Positions 12,353-22,681 of a DNA stretch of 64,000 nt are shown in pieces. The position numbers and the translations under genes were made by a program. Source of the DNA: Auriscalpium vulgare (lineage: Eukaryota > Basidiomycota > Agaricomycetes > Russulales > Auriscalpiaceae). The notes beneath the pieces are model-generated. The model did not search any database and was not told where the DNA came from. It saw nothing but the letters and a program-made list of their open reading frames with translations. The DNA is taken from positions 248,001 to 312,000 of the forward strand of contig JAHBBC010000013.1 of the NCBI GenBank assembly GCA_019915015.1, written 5' to 3'. Position 1 is the first letter of the stretch. The number at the start of each line of letters is the position of its first letter.

Positions 12353-13546
12353 CCCACAATGTTTTAAGATCTCTCTATCTCTCGGATGGCTGGTTACAAC
12401 CCACGTCTGTCGACGCTGGCGGCACATCGCACTCCACAAGCCGACCCTCTGGGCGTCCAACATCACGATCCCTTTCACACTCGGCAGCCGCTGGGCCGAA
12501 GTCTTCGTCTCACGCGCCCAAAGAGTGCCTCTCAGGATTGAGGAGCCCCTTTATTCATCCAGGTCATTCTTCAATGACGCTGAGCTCGCGTTCATTGGCG
12601 AGAACCTCACACGTACCGAGATGCTGCATATCGACACTACCACCATCGCTGTGCTCCCTGCCCTTTGTACCCGCGCGCCGCTCCTCCACCACCTAGCTCT
12701 TTCTGTCGGGTCCCTACGCCCTCGCTCTCCGTATGCATTCCTAAATCTTCTGGATGGCGCGGCTGGCGCCCCGGCGCTGCGGGAACTGTGCATCAACATA
12801 CCCGGCGGACTACCCTGGACATCGCCACTGCTCGAAAACCTTGAGCAGCTGTCGATAGTGAAGTGCAATGGCCTCGAACTGACGGCGATGCTCGACGCGC
12901 TGGGAAAAATGCGCAAGTTGGAGAGTCTTCGGCTGGATCTCCATCTCGAACCGTGGGACTCGGAGGCGGACGAGCAGGAGCTTCGTGTTGTCTCGCCGGC
13001 TACCCTACTACTCCTTGACCTGCGCATGACCTTCGACGCCGCGCAGCGGCTCCTCAAGCACCTCGCGCTCCGTGCGGACATCCAGGTCAGATGTGTTCTG
13101 CCCTGCAATGGCAGTTCGGCGCAAAGCTGGCGGCGGTCCTCCCTGTTCTGATTGCGTCTATTGACGCACGCGCCGCCCCTATCGTATGCATCGCAATCAA
13201 CCCATCCAACTGGTACAGCCGGCCGGACGACGCCGTCGTCGATGTGGTCGTATGGCGCTCTTGGAATACCGCTTACGAGCCAGCGCCAGATTTTGTCATC
13301 AGGCAGGACCCAGGCACGACATCCAAATAAGGCCTTGTGCCGATCGTGCTCAAGGCACTCGCGCCGGAATACCTCGAGAGGCTGATTGTGGCCAACGAGC
13401 AGGATCGCGCGTGGCCGTACGCACTCACAAACTTGCCCAGGCTGCGACGTGTGGATATCGATGGCGCGGATGCCGCGGTGCACTCGCTCTGCACCGCAGG
13501 CTTCCCTCTCGTGCTCACTGCCGCGCGCGGCCCCAGGGACCGTTGA
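12017..13546 (+). pseudogene. F-box / leucine-rich protein, decayed
   Basis: F-box proteins link substrates to SCF ubiquitin ligases. Here an ATG exon (12017), a short intron (GTCAGG...CACACAG), the F-box core (LIPVARVPPEILAIIFSIL), a THVCRRWRHIALHKPTLW block and a long leucine-rich part with LPALCTRAPLLHHLAL are all visible, but in different frames. Breaks: a 4-nt loss near 12163 relative to copy 2; a 1-nt loss near 12393 between SDGW and VTTHVCRRW; a shift near 13120; and an in-frame TAA near 13327, after which the same frame resumes with IVLKALAPEYLERL to about 13546. Several independent lesions argue for a pseudogene rather than a sequencing error. Translation from the internal ATG at 12243 would still end early. 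Confidence 0.75.
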
Positions 13547-14313
13547 GCAACTCGCACTTGGTGAGCTGGCTACTGCTCGTCATGCACTCATTCGTGCTGT
13601 TGTCATTGAGCTGATCAGATGTGGTTGAAGGCTGCCCAGAACACGGCGTCGGATTCTTTGAGCTCAGAATCAACCCAGAATCACCGATGTCGGCGCTGTA
13701 GGTACAAGCTCAAAATCGCAAGATCATCTTCATGGAAGAAAGATGCGCCAGATCAAGGGGAACGGTCACTCCGTATGATCAAATACGCGCGCCGTCGACG
13801 GACCATCACCGGGATTTCCAGTCACTGCCCACACTGGCTACTAGAGGCTACTAGGCGCTGCTAATTGTATTTTTCGAGCGTTAAAGCCTCGTCACGGGAT
13901 GACACTGTGAAGAAAGGCTGATTCCAGCAAGAGAAAGTGAGTTGTTGAACCTTCTTACAACCCAGACATGCGTCCACGACTGTCGTCGAGAAGTAGACGA
14001 GACGTGATCCTTCAGAGTCCGCCCCCCTCCTCATGACGCCCAATAGCCGCCAGCCCCTTCCTCTCGTATGTTCCTGACCCACAGCCGCCTCAGCCACACG
14101 TACCGTAACGCCCGTTTTCCATCCACGCGGTATCGCCAGCCAATTGCACACCGTCTGTGCGCGGCGCCGCCGACGCGCATGATGCTATCTTATCCGCCGA
14201 GGAGACGCACTCCTGGGTCTAAAGCGTGGTACGCTGAGCCTTATAGCTTTTGCGCTGTCGATATCGCACTGGGACCTACCTGGCTCTTCCCCTTCCTTTC
14301 ACTGGAATCCGGC
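13547..14313. other. Intergenic, nothing recognised
   Basis: This separates the F-box pseudogene and the P450. An in-frame ATG at 14179 could extend the P450 N-terminus, but the extension is not membrane-anchor-like. No repeats or motifs stand out. Confidence 0.5.
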
Positions 14314-16338
14314 ATGCTCGACCTTCTGCCTTCACTCGGCCAGCCTCTGATATGGCAGGCTGCGGCCATGGGCTTCGTGGCTTGGTGCGCATGGCGTGCG
14401 GTTTACAACTTATACTTCCATCCGCTCTCAATGTTTCCTGGACCGCGTGGCGCTGCAGTCACCCGGTTGTGGCAGGCATACATGGAGCTGTACAAGGGTA
14501 TCTCCTTGCATGAAATCCGCTTGCAGTTGCACGAGAAGTATGGTACGCCATTTATTGCCACACTGTATGTGCATTGCCCATCGTTGACCTTCTGAACAGG
14601 CGATGTCATCAGAATCGGGCCCAATGAGGTGGGTGGGCCTTTACCGCCGTCCCTACCTGTTTGATTTCTCGCCGTTTTATATCCATAGCTTCACTTCGCC
14701 AACCCCAAGGCGTTCCATGACATATATAATGCAAATAACAAATGGGACAAAGACCATCGCATGTATCGAGCCTTCGACGCGGACACTGCGTCGCTGTGCC
14801 TGATATCGTATCACGCTGCCAAACAGCGTAGAGATGTGCTGAGTCCGTTGTTCTCCAGAACAGCCACCGTTAAGCTGCAGGAGCTGGTTCGAACAAGAGT
14901 ACGTCGATTCTCCCCTTCGTGAATTCATCTCGAGTACTTATTTCTGCAACAGATTGACGTACTTTGTGATGTACTCGCCGGGCAATATGACCACGGTAAT
15001 TACAGCCCGAATCATATTCTTGGTGACAGCCATTTACACAAGACAGGTAAATACAGCGACCTAAACCTTGGATTCAGATGCTTCACAATGGACGTCATCA
15101 CTTCTTTCTGCTATGCAAGATCCTTCGACGCTACATTGGCCCCCGATTTCAACTCAGCACTTGTGCATGCCTTGGACGAGTCGCTACCCACGCTGACGCT
15201 CAATAAATACTCGCAATTCTTCGTCTGGTGCATGCGGAACACTCCCCGTTGGGTCGCAATGCGCATGAGCTCTCCCGCTGTAGCCGCAATATTTTGCATG
15301 AGAGATGTTCGCAGTCCTATTACGAGCACGTATTGCTTACTGACAATCTCTTCAGACACTCCAGGAGCAGATTGACTGCATTTTGCGCGACCCAAGCTTG
15401 CTCGATAATGCGCAACACCCTATCATCTATAACGAATTGCTTAGCCGGGATGCTCACAAGGGGCGCCCACTCCCTACAAATATTTCTCTCCTTCAAGAAG
15501 CCATGATATTGTTAGGCGCGGGCTCGGACACTTCAGCAATTGCTCTCACCACGACCGTGTACAACGTCGTCAAGACACCAGGGATACAAGAAAGGCTACA
15601 TGCTGAGCTTCTCGCTGCTTGGCCCACTCTTGATGAGCCGCCACGCTACGAGGTGCTCGAGAAACTGCCATTCCTGGTGTGTCCGCGTCAACAGTCTAAT
15701 CTGTCCTCAGATCTGATGAAAGTCATAGACGGCCGTCGTAAAGGAAGGCCTCCGCCTGTTCCCCGGATTCCCTGCTTTCGCCCGCGTGGTACCGCCCAAA
15801 GGTGCCATCATTGCGGGTATTTCGATTCCTGGAGGGGTAGGTGCCTCGCTCCTCGCTTCATCAATCGTTTTCAGACTATGTTGCGTCTGCTTTATGCAGG
15901 CAGTAGTAGCGCAGAGCTTCACCTATGTTCAGCACGCCGAATCAGTATTCGACGGCGCGAACAATTTCAACCCGGAGCGGTGGCTTCGTGAAGGCGCAAG
16001 AGCTCTCGCCGAGAGCTCGCTCGTTGTCTTTTCCAAGGGCCCGCGGAGCTGCCTTGGAATCAAGTAAGTGCCCTCAATTTTTAGCTGTCTACGCTCAACT
16101 CACCCACGTCGTGTAGCTTGGCGTATTGCGAGGTGTACCTCGCGCTTGCACACGTTTTCCGCCGATTTGAGATAAGTTTGGATCCTGCAAGGTGTGTGAC
16201 TATTCTGCAGCCCTTCCCAATGGCCGGTCGGTCTCATTGGGCATATCCAGGCAAGCGGACTTCACATACAAAGAGCACTTTGTTCCCTATTTTACCGGCG
16301 AACACGTACATGCCTCTTGCAAGCCGAGAGAGGCTTGA
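14314..16338 (+). CDS. Cytochrome P450 monooxygenase
   Basis: Haem-thiolate oxygenase, probably ER-anchored by the N-terminal segment [20 protein letters not shown]. It then has the hinge [12 protein letters not shown], an I-helix motif [10 protein letters not shown] (around 15520), the K-helix ExxR as [13 protein letters not shown] (after an intron ending near 15740), FNPERW, and the haem-binding [10 protein letters not shown] (about 16030-16059). After two further introns it ends with [13 protein letters not shown] and TGA at 16336-16338. All junctions I tested keep frame, so the gene looks functional, with about ten exons. The overall pattern is of the trichodiene-oxygenase-like group of basidiomycete P450s, but I do not assign a CYP family or substrate. 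It lies between the two copies of the F-box segmental duplication, with no terpene or polyketide synthase next to it. Confidence 0.88.
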
Positions 16339-16475
16339 TCAGTAAACCGTGAACCGCTCGCCCCTTGGATCTGTCACTATCTTTGTTCTTCCATATCGTA
16401 TATATGCATGTCTTTCTTTCGCATACACCGCCCGCCAATTAGAGCCGTTGAGAAGTAGGACGTGCCAGCCACGGA

Positions 16476-16894
16476 CTAGTTTTCGGATTCCAAGGCAGCC
16501 AAGCTGTCGACAAGATCGTCCATGATATCTCTCTGCTTTGGTGGCTCATGCGGACCCCCATCATGCGCAGCCGCACCGGAAGACTGGCTGGACACTGCGC
16601 GCATAGGTACGAGGGGCGCCATGGGATCGAAACCGGGCGCGATGCGTCGCAGTGCCTCGCGTTTCCGCCGCTCCTTTTCGTCGTCCCGCGCGCGCAGGTA
16701 CGCTTCTCTGCGCGCAGCATGCGCGGCGATGGTCTTCCGCCGCGTTGACTCGAGCATCGCAATGTGCGGTTCGAGGGTGAAGGGGTAGACAAACTGTGGG
16801 CGATGGGTCAAGCGTGGGTTGGACACGGCAGAGGGACACACACATAGGGGGTTACACTTTCGGGAAGCGGATGGATATCTGGCGGCAATTCGAC
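16476..16894 (-). CDS. Uncharacterised small basic protein, 5' end apparently lost
   Basis: Two exons can be read: 16844-16894 (VELPPDIHPLPESVTPY) and 16476-16793 (FVYPFTLEPHIAMLESTRR to DDLVDSLAALESEN, TAG at 16478-16476). They are joined in phase by a 50-nt intron (16794-16843). The second exon is rich in Arg/Lys/Glu and probably helical (RREAYLRARDDEKERRKREALRRIAPGF). A consensus acceptor (CATACAG) lies just upstream of the first visible exon, so at least one more 5' exon is expected. Within 40 bp the sequence instead becomes the duplicated F-box segment that starts at about 16934. I infer the true start was removed or displaced. Function unknown. Confidence 0.6.
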
Positions 16895-16933
16895 CTGTAT
16901 GGGATCCTGTCAGAATATGACTGTGTCTTTTTG

Positions 16934-17556
16934 CGCGCGATAGGATCCTCACAGGCCGCGGTAGTCGCAAGCTGGGCGACTTTATCAGAGGCACATGAGC
17001 CGCTGCTGCGTATTGCGACTTGGCTGTCGCGCTTCAGTTATAGAGTTTACGAGGATATGGTATCAAAATGACTTACATTCAACCGTGACGTTGTGGGCCA
17101 TCGAAAGTGGCGGCAGATACTATAGGGTCGTCACCACGGTAGATTGAAGGTGCGTTGTTGCCACGTGCACCAGAGCGCTCTGTAAGATAAGATAAGATTT
17201 GCCGCCGACTGCGACCTCTTTAGTCCTGCAATGGCGTTTCCAACGCACGGCGTTCGCGAAAGGTCAGGTCGCTGCACCATGGTCTACTAAATCAACTGAC
17301 ACCCCACACAGTCTGGTTCGCAGCCCGTCGTTGACGACAGCGCCCGCGGACCCGACCTGCCACGAATCCGCCATCCACCAACCGAGGACGCAGCCATAGG
17401 CCCCTGCGTTACATTAGCATTGTGGCAACGACATATCCCATGCGGACAGCAAAATGAACCTCAGAGGCCTTTCACAGCCCAACGTCCTCATACCCGTCGC
17501 ACGCATCCCGCCCGACATCCTGGCCATCATCCTCTCTATATTTCGCTCAATCGACA
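16934..17556 (+). repeat. Segmental duplication, copy 2 (truncated)
   Basis: Direct copy of 11708-12352. Homology begins just before GGATCCTCACAGGCC and stops abruptly inside the F-box core at TCAATCGACA (17556). The left junction falls at the 5' edge of the minus-strand gene at 16476-16894. Confidence 0.85.
17231..17556 (+). pseudogene. Truncated F-box gene copy
   Basis: ATG at 17231, the same first intron as the copy at 12017, and the F-box core LIPVARIPPDILAIILSIF are present. One base is missing relative to the expected frame near 17369 (GCC-ATCC), and a further indel lies near 17415. Homology ends after the F-box, so the leucine-rich substrate-binding part is absent. A frame continues to 17720 into unrelated sequence. 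Its lesions differ from those in the 12017 copy, so the two decayed separately. Confidence 0.75.
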
Positions 17557-20500
17557 AGTCAATTAAATGTCAGTTTCGAATTGCAATATGCTCCTCGCAG
17601 TACAAACAGAATGAGGACACTGAGGATTGTTCTGGGCCTTCTAGTCGACTGAATTCCGGCCAACAGTTACTCGCGTACTCTCGACCAATCCTCTGTATGA
17701 ATCAGACCGGCCGTCAGTAGACTGCGCGGCGGTTCGAGCAACTGTCACGAGGTCGCATTCCAGCCAAAGACGAAGCGTCTTACACTCTTGTGACGCTGGA
17801 GGCTACCTTCCCGCCCGCTCTCTCTCTAGTCACCAACACGGCGTAGATTTTGGGGAGCTTCCAGGGTCTGGATTGACCGTCGGGAACCGCAGACTGTCGG
17901 ACATTCTTCTGCGGTGTCTTGCAGACCGCCGGTGCGATGGGCATGAGCAAAATGACCTGAATGCAGAGGGTCGTATGAGTGAGGCGTGCGCGCGCAAGTG
18001 GAGCACCAGCTGTGCTCGTTCGGTGGCGTCGGAAGTGAGGGTGAGCGACTCGGGGTGCACCGGCGCAGCGCGGGTCGGCACATGTACTCGGCCGTCGATT
18101 TCTATCGGGAGCTCTGTAAACGCGGTGAAAATAGATGCGGCGTGAGGTGTCGGCCTCGGATCCTGCATGGCGCCCCACTCGGGAGCGGGATTCTTGAGCC
18201 GTCAAACAGACTACAGAGTAAGTACTTACCAGATGGGATCCTTCAACTCAGAGCGGCTAATGCTCGAGAGTATTCAAACGTCCTCCCCGCTCTGCAGACA
18301 AAATCTAATCCCAAGTTCTGGTGGCAAGTGGTGGTGGCGGTGGAATGAACTTTTGAAGCTCTTGCGTAGCATACCCTAACCACAGACTAGGTGCCAACGG
18401 TGAACACCAATTTGAATGAACTCAATCAACCGTGACCTTCACCATACTCTAGCCCCGACCGCGACATGCAATGGACGGAACGTTCACCCTAGGCCTGTGA
18501 CTTACAATAGGAGCTTCTGTGGCAGAACCCGGAGACCTCCCAAGTTCCGTTCCACCTGCCACCTCGTCCAGAGTCACTCCGCGTTATCTTAACAGCCGCC
18601 CCAAGACGGCCCCTCCTCCACGCGCTGCTCGCCCGACACATTCAGTATGTAGCCCCTTGTGATCATGTTGGGATTGCCATTCGCGTTGCTTCGGGGCGCA
18701 CTCAATTCTACTTCGGAGCTTGGGGTGGTATGACGCGGCGCAGCTCCCGGCCTCGAGCACATCTTCGCCCGCGCCAACGGTGTCACCGGTCGCGCTGGGC
18801 GGCAGGAAGGAGGGATTAGGGAATGGGCAGACACCGCAGTTCCCCGTCGTGCCCGTGGGCTCAGAACTAGTGAACCCCATTGAACTTCACGGTCGGGGGC
18901 AATGCTATTCCTCGGTCTGAAGCTGACGATGCAATCCAGGCTGTCCTAGGCATGGGGTTGTTACATCCCGGAAGGACACGCAGGTCGAGATCGGAAACTG
19001 CGCTGGTGCTGTTCGGTGACCGTGATGCAGCTCTTCGCTTGTCCTTATGTGAATAGCCGAGCGTAATCTGGCGCGAAGACTTGGTTCCGCCCTTTCAGTT
19101 CGTGAATTTCAGTCGTACGCCACCTTTTGACTCATCGGCTTCTCCCCAGGTCGCTACTCATATGTTTGGCAGATGACTCTCATGCGTGCGCGCTCTGCGC
19201 GAGCTTCTCTGCGCACTATTAGCCCACCTCGACGTCCATCAGCGCTTCCACGGTCAGATTACGACGTCCGCGGCCACGTTCTCCACATCGGGGCGCAACG
19301 GCCTCCTCGTCTTCTAGCCTACATGCGTAGTGGTTCTGAAGCACCTCGACAAGACTGGCCACGGCTAGGCACGCGATGCACCGCCCTGTGACCCGCGCAG
19401 AAGCTCGCTTATTTTTTGCGTCCTCCAACTCTCCCACCTAATCCACTGATCATCCATGGCAGATCCGTGCGGCACAAAGCATGCCCCAGACTCGACGATG
19501 CGGATGTTTCGCTCGCATCAGCCAGGCCACGCGGAGCGGAAACAGTAGTGGTGGAAGCTGGCCGCCCCCGCTCTGCTGCCCTTTGAATCATGCCTGGCGA
19601 ACATCCAGGCCAAGATACTGGCTTCTATCCGTCGTCGGAACGAACGAAACGAGTTACACAAGGTCGCGCCCTGGGCCCGCCCCTCTCACAGTCTCTTCTC
19701 CATCGCCGGAGATTACACCCGCCCCGAGCGGCGCGGACAAATGGCAGGCTGGGTAACGCCTAGCACAGCTCTGCTGCTTGCAGGGGCCAAGCAACGCCGC
19801 CTCTCCCGCAGGACGCCTCGTGTCGATGCTCTGGCGGCCGGTTCCGACGTCGAGCGCGTCCATTCCAGTGGCGACCGTTATTACAAGTGCGTTGTAGTCG
19901 CGTGGGGTGGTGCGCGACGACAGGCACCACAAGTTCTTGCAAGATCTGTTGCCTCTTTCGGCGGGCATCCTGTCTCCCCAGCCCGACACAGCATCCTGTG
20001 CCCCGCAAGCACCGATTCAGGACCAACAAGGATCGCACGATTACCAAAATCGTCTGCCTCGCTCGGCGGTACATAGGTCGCTCCGCGCGTGTAGGCCATC
20101 GCGATAACAAATACGATGGTATCGTAACCGTCAGTGGTTCTCGTCGCGCGCGAGGTCGGAGAAAGGCGTGTCTGTGCGCTGAATTGCGCGCACCGGCAGG
20201 TGCGAAGGCTATTTGGATAGGCACGTGTGCGCGTCAGCAGAGCGGGGATGGGTTCCGCCGCGCACACGGGGATAACTTCGCGAACGCCTTGACTGCCGCT
20301 GTGGAAGCAGCGTATGCGTACGTTGGGATTGTGCGTAGCGCCGCAGCATGATATGATGCACGCGATCATGCGCTGGCGTGGCGTTGCCGGCGTGTGTCCC
20401 TAGACATCTTCGCACTGGTGATGCTGGCAAGCCGCCATCGTTTCAAGCTTTGTTGCGCGCATGCGCTTGGCCATGAATATATTTTTGGACGCGATGGCGT

Positions 20501-21052
20501 GCCTTTTGCGCAGCAGCGCTTGGGATTTCCGTCCCCACACGGAGCGGCTGTCGATCCGATGGCGCTTCTAGTCGCTTCGACCATTCAAATGCTGGCGCAA
20601 ATCACAGTCGTATGAGCAAGTTGCTGTCGGCTGGAGTAAGCAGCGTGGCCGATTTGTCGCCGAGGCCGTAATGCGCAGGCCAGCTCCCGCGCACCTGCCG
20701 CCAACCTGCCGCGTTGCAGCACCGCCATCCCTGGCAGCAGCACGATGCGCGGAGCATTCATCGAGGGACAAGGGCAAGGCGCACTTGCAATGCGGGGCAG
20801 CTAGCTAGCGAGCTGGGAACCTGTGATCGATGCTTCCGAGGTGAGACATCTGCGGGTCTGCGCTCGCGGCTCCTTCCCCTCCCGCAGAGACGCTCTATCC
20901 GGACAATAACGCTCGGATAACCCAGGGCGGCACGATCGGCAGGGAAATAGAAGCCGCTCGCATCGAGATTCGAGACTGGCTTAGTGCTACTGGGAACCCG
21001 AAGAGAGCGTCTCCGCGTCTGTCCTGCCTCGCCGCGTTGGCGCGGTGGACGC
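17557..21052. other. 3.5 kb without a recognisable gene
   Basis: Some open stretches exist but none gives a family I know. On the minus strand 18168-17830 reads HVPTRAAPVHPESLTLTSDATERAQLVLHLRAHASLI, which has a protein-like composition and may be an exon fragment. A minus-strand frame ends at 18589 (GYILNVSGEQRVEEGPSW). From 19.1 to 21.0 kb the sequence is GC/CpG-rich with short open frames on both strands and no consistent splice pattern. I regard it as relic or intergenic DNA. Confidence 0.4.
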
Positions 21053-21058
21053 TATAAA
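21053..21058 (+). promoter_or_regulatory. TATA box
   Basis: TATAAA in a GC-rich context, 77-146 bp before the candidate ATGs of the next gene. A start of transcription near 21085 would put the CA-rich repeat in the 5' UTR. Confidence 0.55.
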
Positions 21059-21077
21059 GCAGGCCGCAAGCGAGCGG

Positions 21078-21165
21078 TTGCACACACACACCCACACACA
21101 TCCGCGTACCCACATAGGCCCTCCCCTTACCGCTATGGCCGCCGCCACACACACACATACTTATA
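21078..21165. repeat. CA-rich simple repeat
   Basis: Two clusters of CACACA repeats (about 21079-21100 and 21146-21162) separated by unique sequence. If translated from an upstream codon they give HTHTHT runs. Confidence 0.6.
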
Positions 21166-21707
21166 ACATCGCCCCGTCGACGTCTTTGCTCATCACCAAC
21201 CCCATGGCATCCCCCCCGTCGCCCGCATCTTCCACATCATCGTCCTCGTCCTCGCGGAGCTGCGATAGATTCGCGCTCGCGCAGGTTCGCGATGACGTCT
21301 GTCTCGTGCAGCGTGCGTACCCGCGACCCCCGGATCACCGCGTCAGTACTGACCCGCCCCCTTCCCCAGTGCCCTCCACGCTCTCGAGCGGCACAACATC
21401 GTCTGCACTGTCCGCCGTCGAGGCGAAGATCTACTGCCACGAGTTCATCACGATCTTCCGGTACTCCCACCCCGCGGTGATCCACCCCGCGGACTTTCGG
21501 GTGGTCGAGTGGCTGAGCGAGCAGAGCGTGCTGTACGAGGAGGAAAAGGAGACGGTGTTTCTCGCGCGCGACGTGATGGACCGTCTGCGGCGGTTGACGG
21601 ATCGGAGATACGCGAAGAGCACACGACCGTCGCCATCACTGTCGCCATCGCACTCGCGCGCGTCGTCGAGGAGCTCCAGGACGCTGCATCATCCATACGG
21701 TCTATGA
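21135..21707 (+). CDS. Hypothetical protein, Ser/Pro-rich with a conserved-looking core
   Basis: Single-exon frame ending in TGA at 21705-21707. The ATGs at 21135 and 21204 (MASPPSPASS) are both compatible with the TATA box at 21053; the second avoids the CA repeat and is my preference for the biological start. After a serine-rich N-terminus comes a compact, acidic, probably helical block of about 80 residues (KIYCHEFITIFRYSHPAVIH ... VVEWLSEQSVLYEEEKETVF ... RDVMDRLRRLTDR), then a Ser/Arg-rich tail. No signal peptide or membrane segment is seen. I do not recognise the family. The TATA box and coding-like core support a real gene. Confidence 0.55.
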   Translation: MAAATHTHTYNIAPSTSLLITNPMASPPSPASSTSSSSSSRSCDRFALAQVRDDVCLVQRAYPRPPDHRVSTDPPPSPVPSTLSSGTTSSALSAVEAKIYCHEFITIFRYSHPAVIHPADFRVVEWLSEQSVLYEEEKETVFLARDVMDRLRRLTDRRYAKSTRPSPSLSPSHSRASSRSSRTLHHPYGL

Positions 21708-22681
21708 CGACATGAGACTCATACAGAGCAGATGGTGATCATATACGATTATGTACTGTATTATTATCGTGTACTTTTTCTTGGAACGACATATTGTACC
21801 ATGTAATCATTCATAGACTTTGCATTGATTGCCACAAAACACGGCCATTAGATGAATCGAATCCGGGGTGTACAGTCACCATGTCCATCGACGCCCACAT
21901 AGAACTGCATGATCGCCTCGAATTTCTCCATCCAGTTAGTTCCTGGGTCCTGCTCCATGTACCTCGTTGTACCCCGCCCGCCCGAACCCCGGATCCAAAT
22001 CCATCCAAACTCAAAGCGCAAATTTCTGTTGAAACGCTCCGGTCCCGAGCGGGGGTGCCTCAGAGTTCGTTGCTCAGTCATACTGTCGCCTACTGTCGAC
22101 TTGTCCATGCGTACGTTGCACAGTCATTGCCGACGGCGACGGCGGGCTTTGTGTGCCATGGTGATGGTAGCGCGGGCGGCCCCGGGGCCGGAGATCCCGA
22201 AATATGCAGGACGGACGCGAGCAAGACGCGAGGATGCTGTTGACCTCGCAGAAATTCATATTGACTCACCTGAGTGACTCTGCGCTGAGCGCCGTCCGTC
22301 CATCACGGAGATACTAAGCCAGGGGTTAACGTCAGTGGCAATGCGTCGGATTACTCGTGAAAGGATAAGGCCCAGCTGCGCATGTTGACCTGGCACACAC
22401 TGGCAGTTGCACTTTCCTATTCGGTTTTACAGCGTCTCGCATGTCGACCCATACTCCTGCAACACGTCGAAGAAGACAGTAGGTAGTTAGCGCACCCTTT
22501 CCGAACGTTCGTTTGTTTCACGGCAATCTGTGTTTTCCTTCCAATCCCTTATGAGACAACCTGCGCGTCCCGAAGTGCGCTCCGGTCCTGGAGAGCGTCT
22601 TTTATTAATAGATTGCATCCATGTGTTCCTTCTACGTTAGATCACGTACCTCTAGACTAGACTTCAAGCACCAATTGCCAA
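21708..22681. other. Intergenic, nothing recognised
   Basis: AT-rich just after the hypothetical gene (likely its terminator), then mixed sequence. Open frames on both strands around 21800-22260 overlap one another without splice or family support. Confidence 0.45.

Noticed and set aside
12551..13483. 310-codon minus-strand open frame
   Set aside because: It is the shadow of the leucine-rich F-box coding strand; no family features, and the plus strand has clear F-box and LRR blocks.
14179..14313. Upstream ATG as the P450 start
   Set aside because: It would add 45 residues without anchor character; the ATG at 14314 gives a normal hydrophobic P450 N-terminus.
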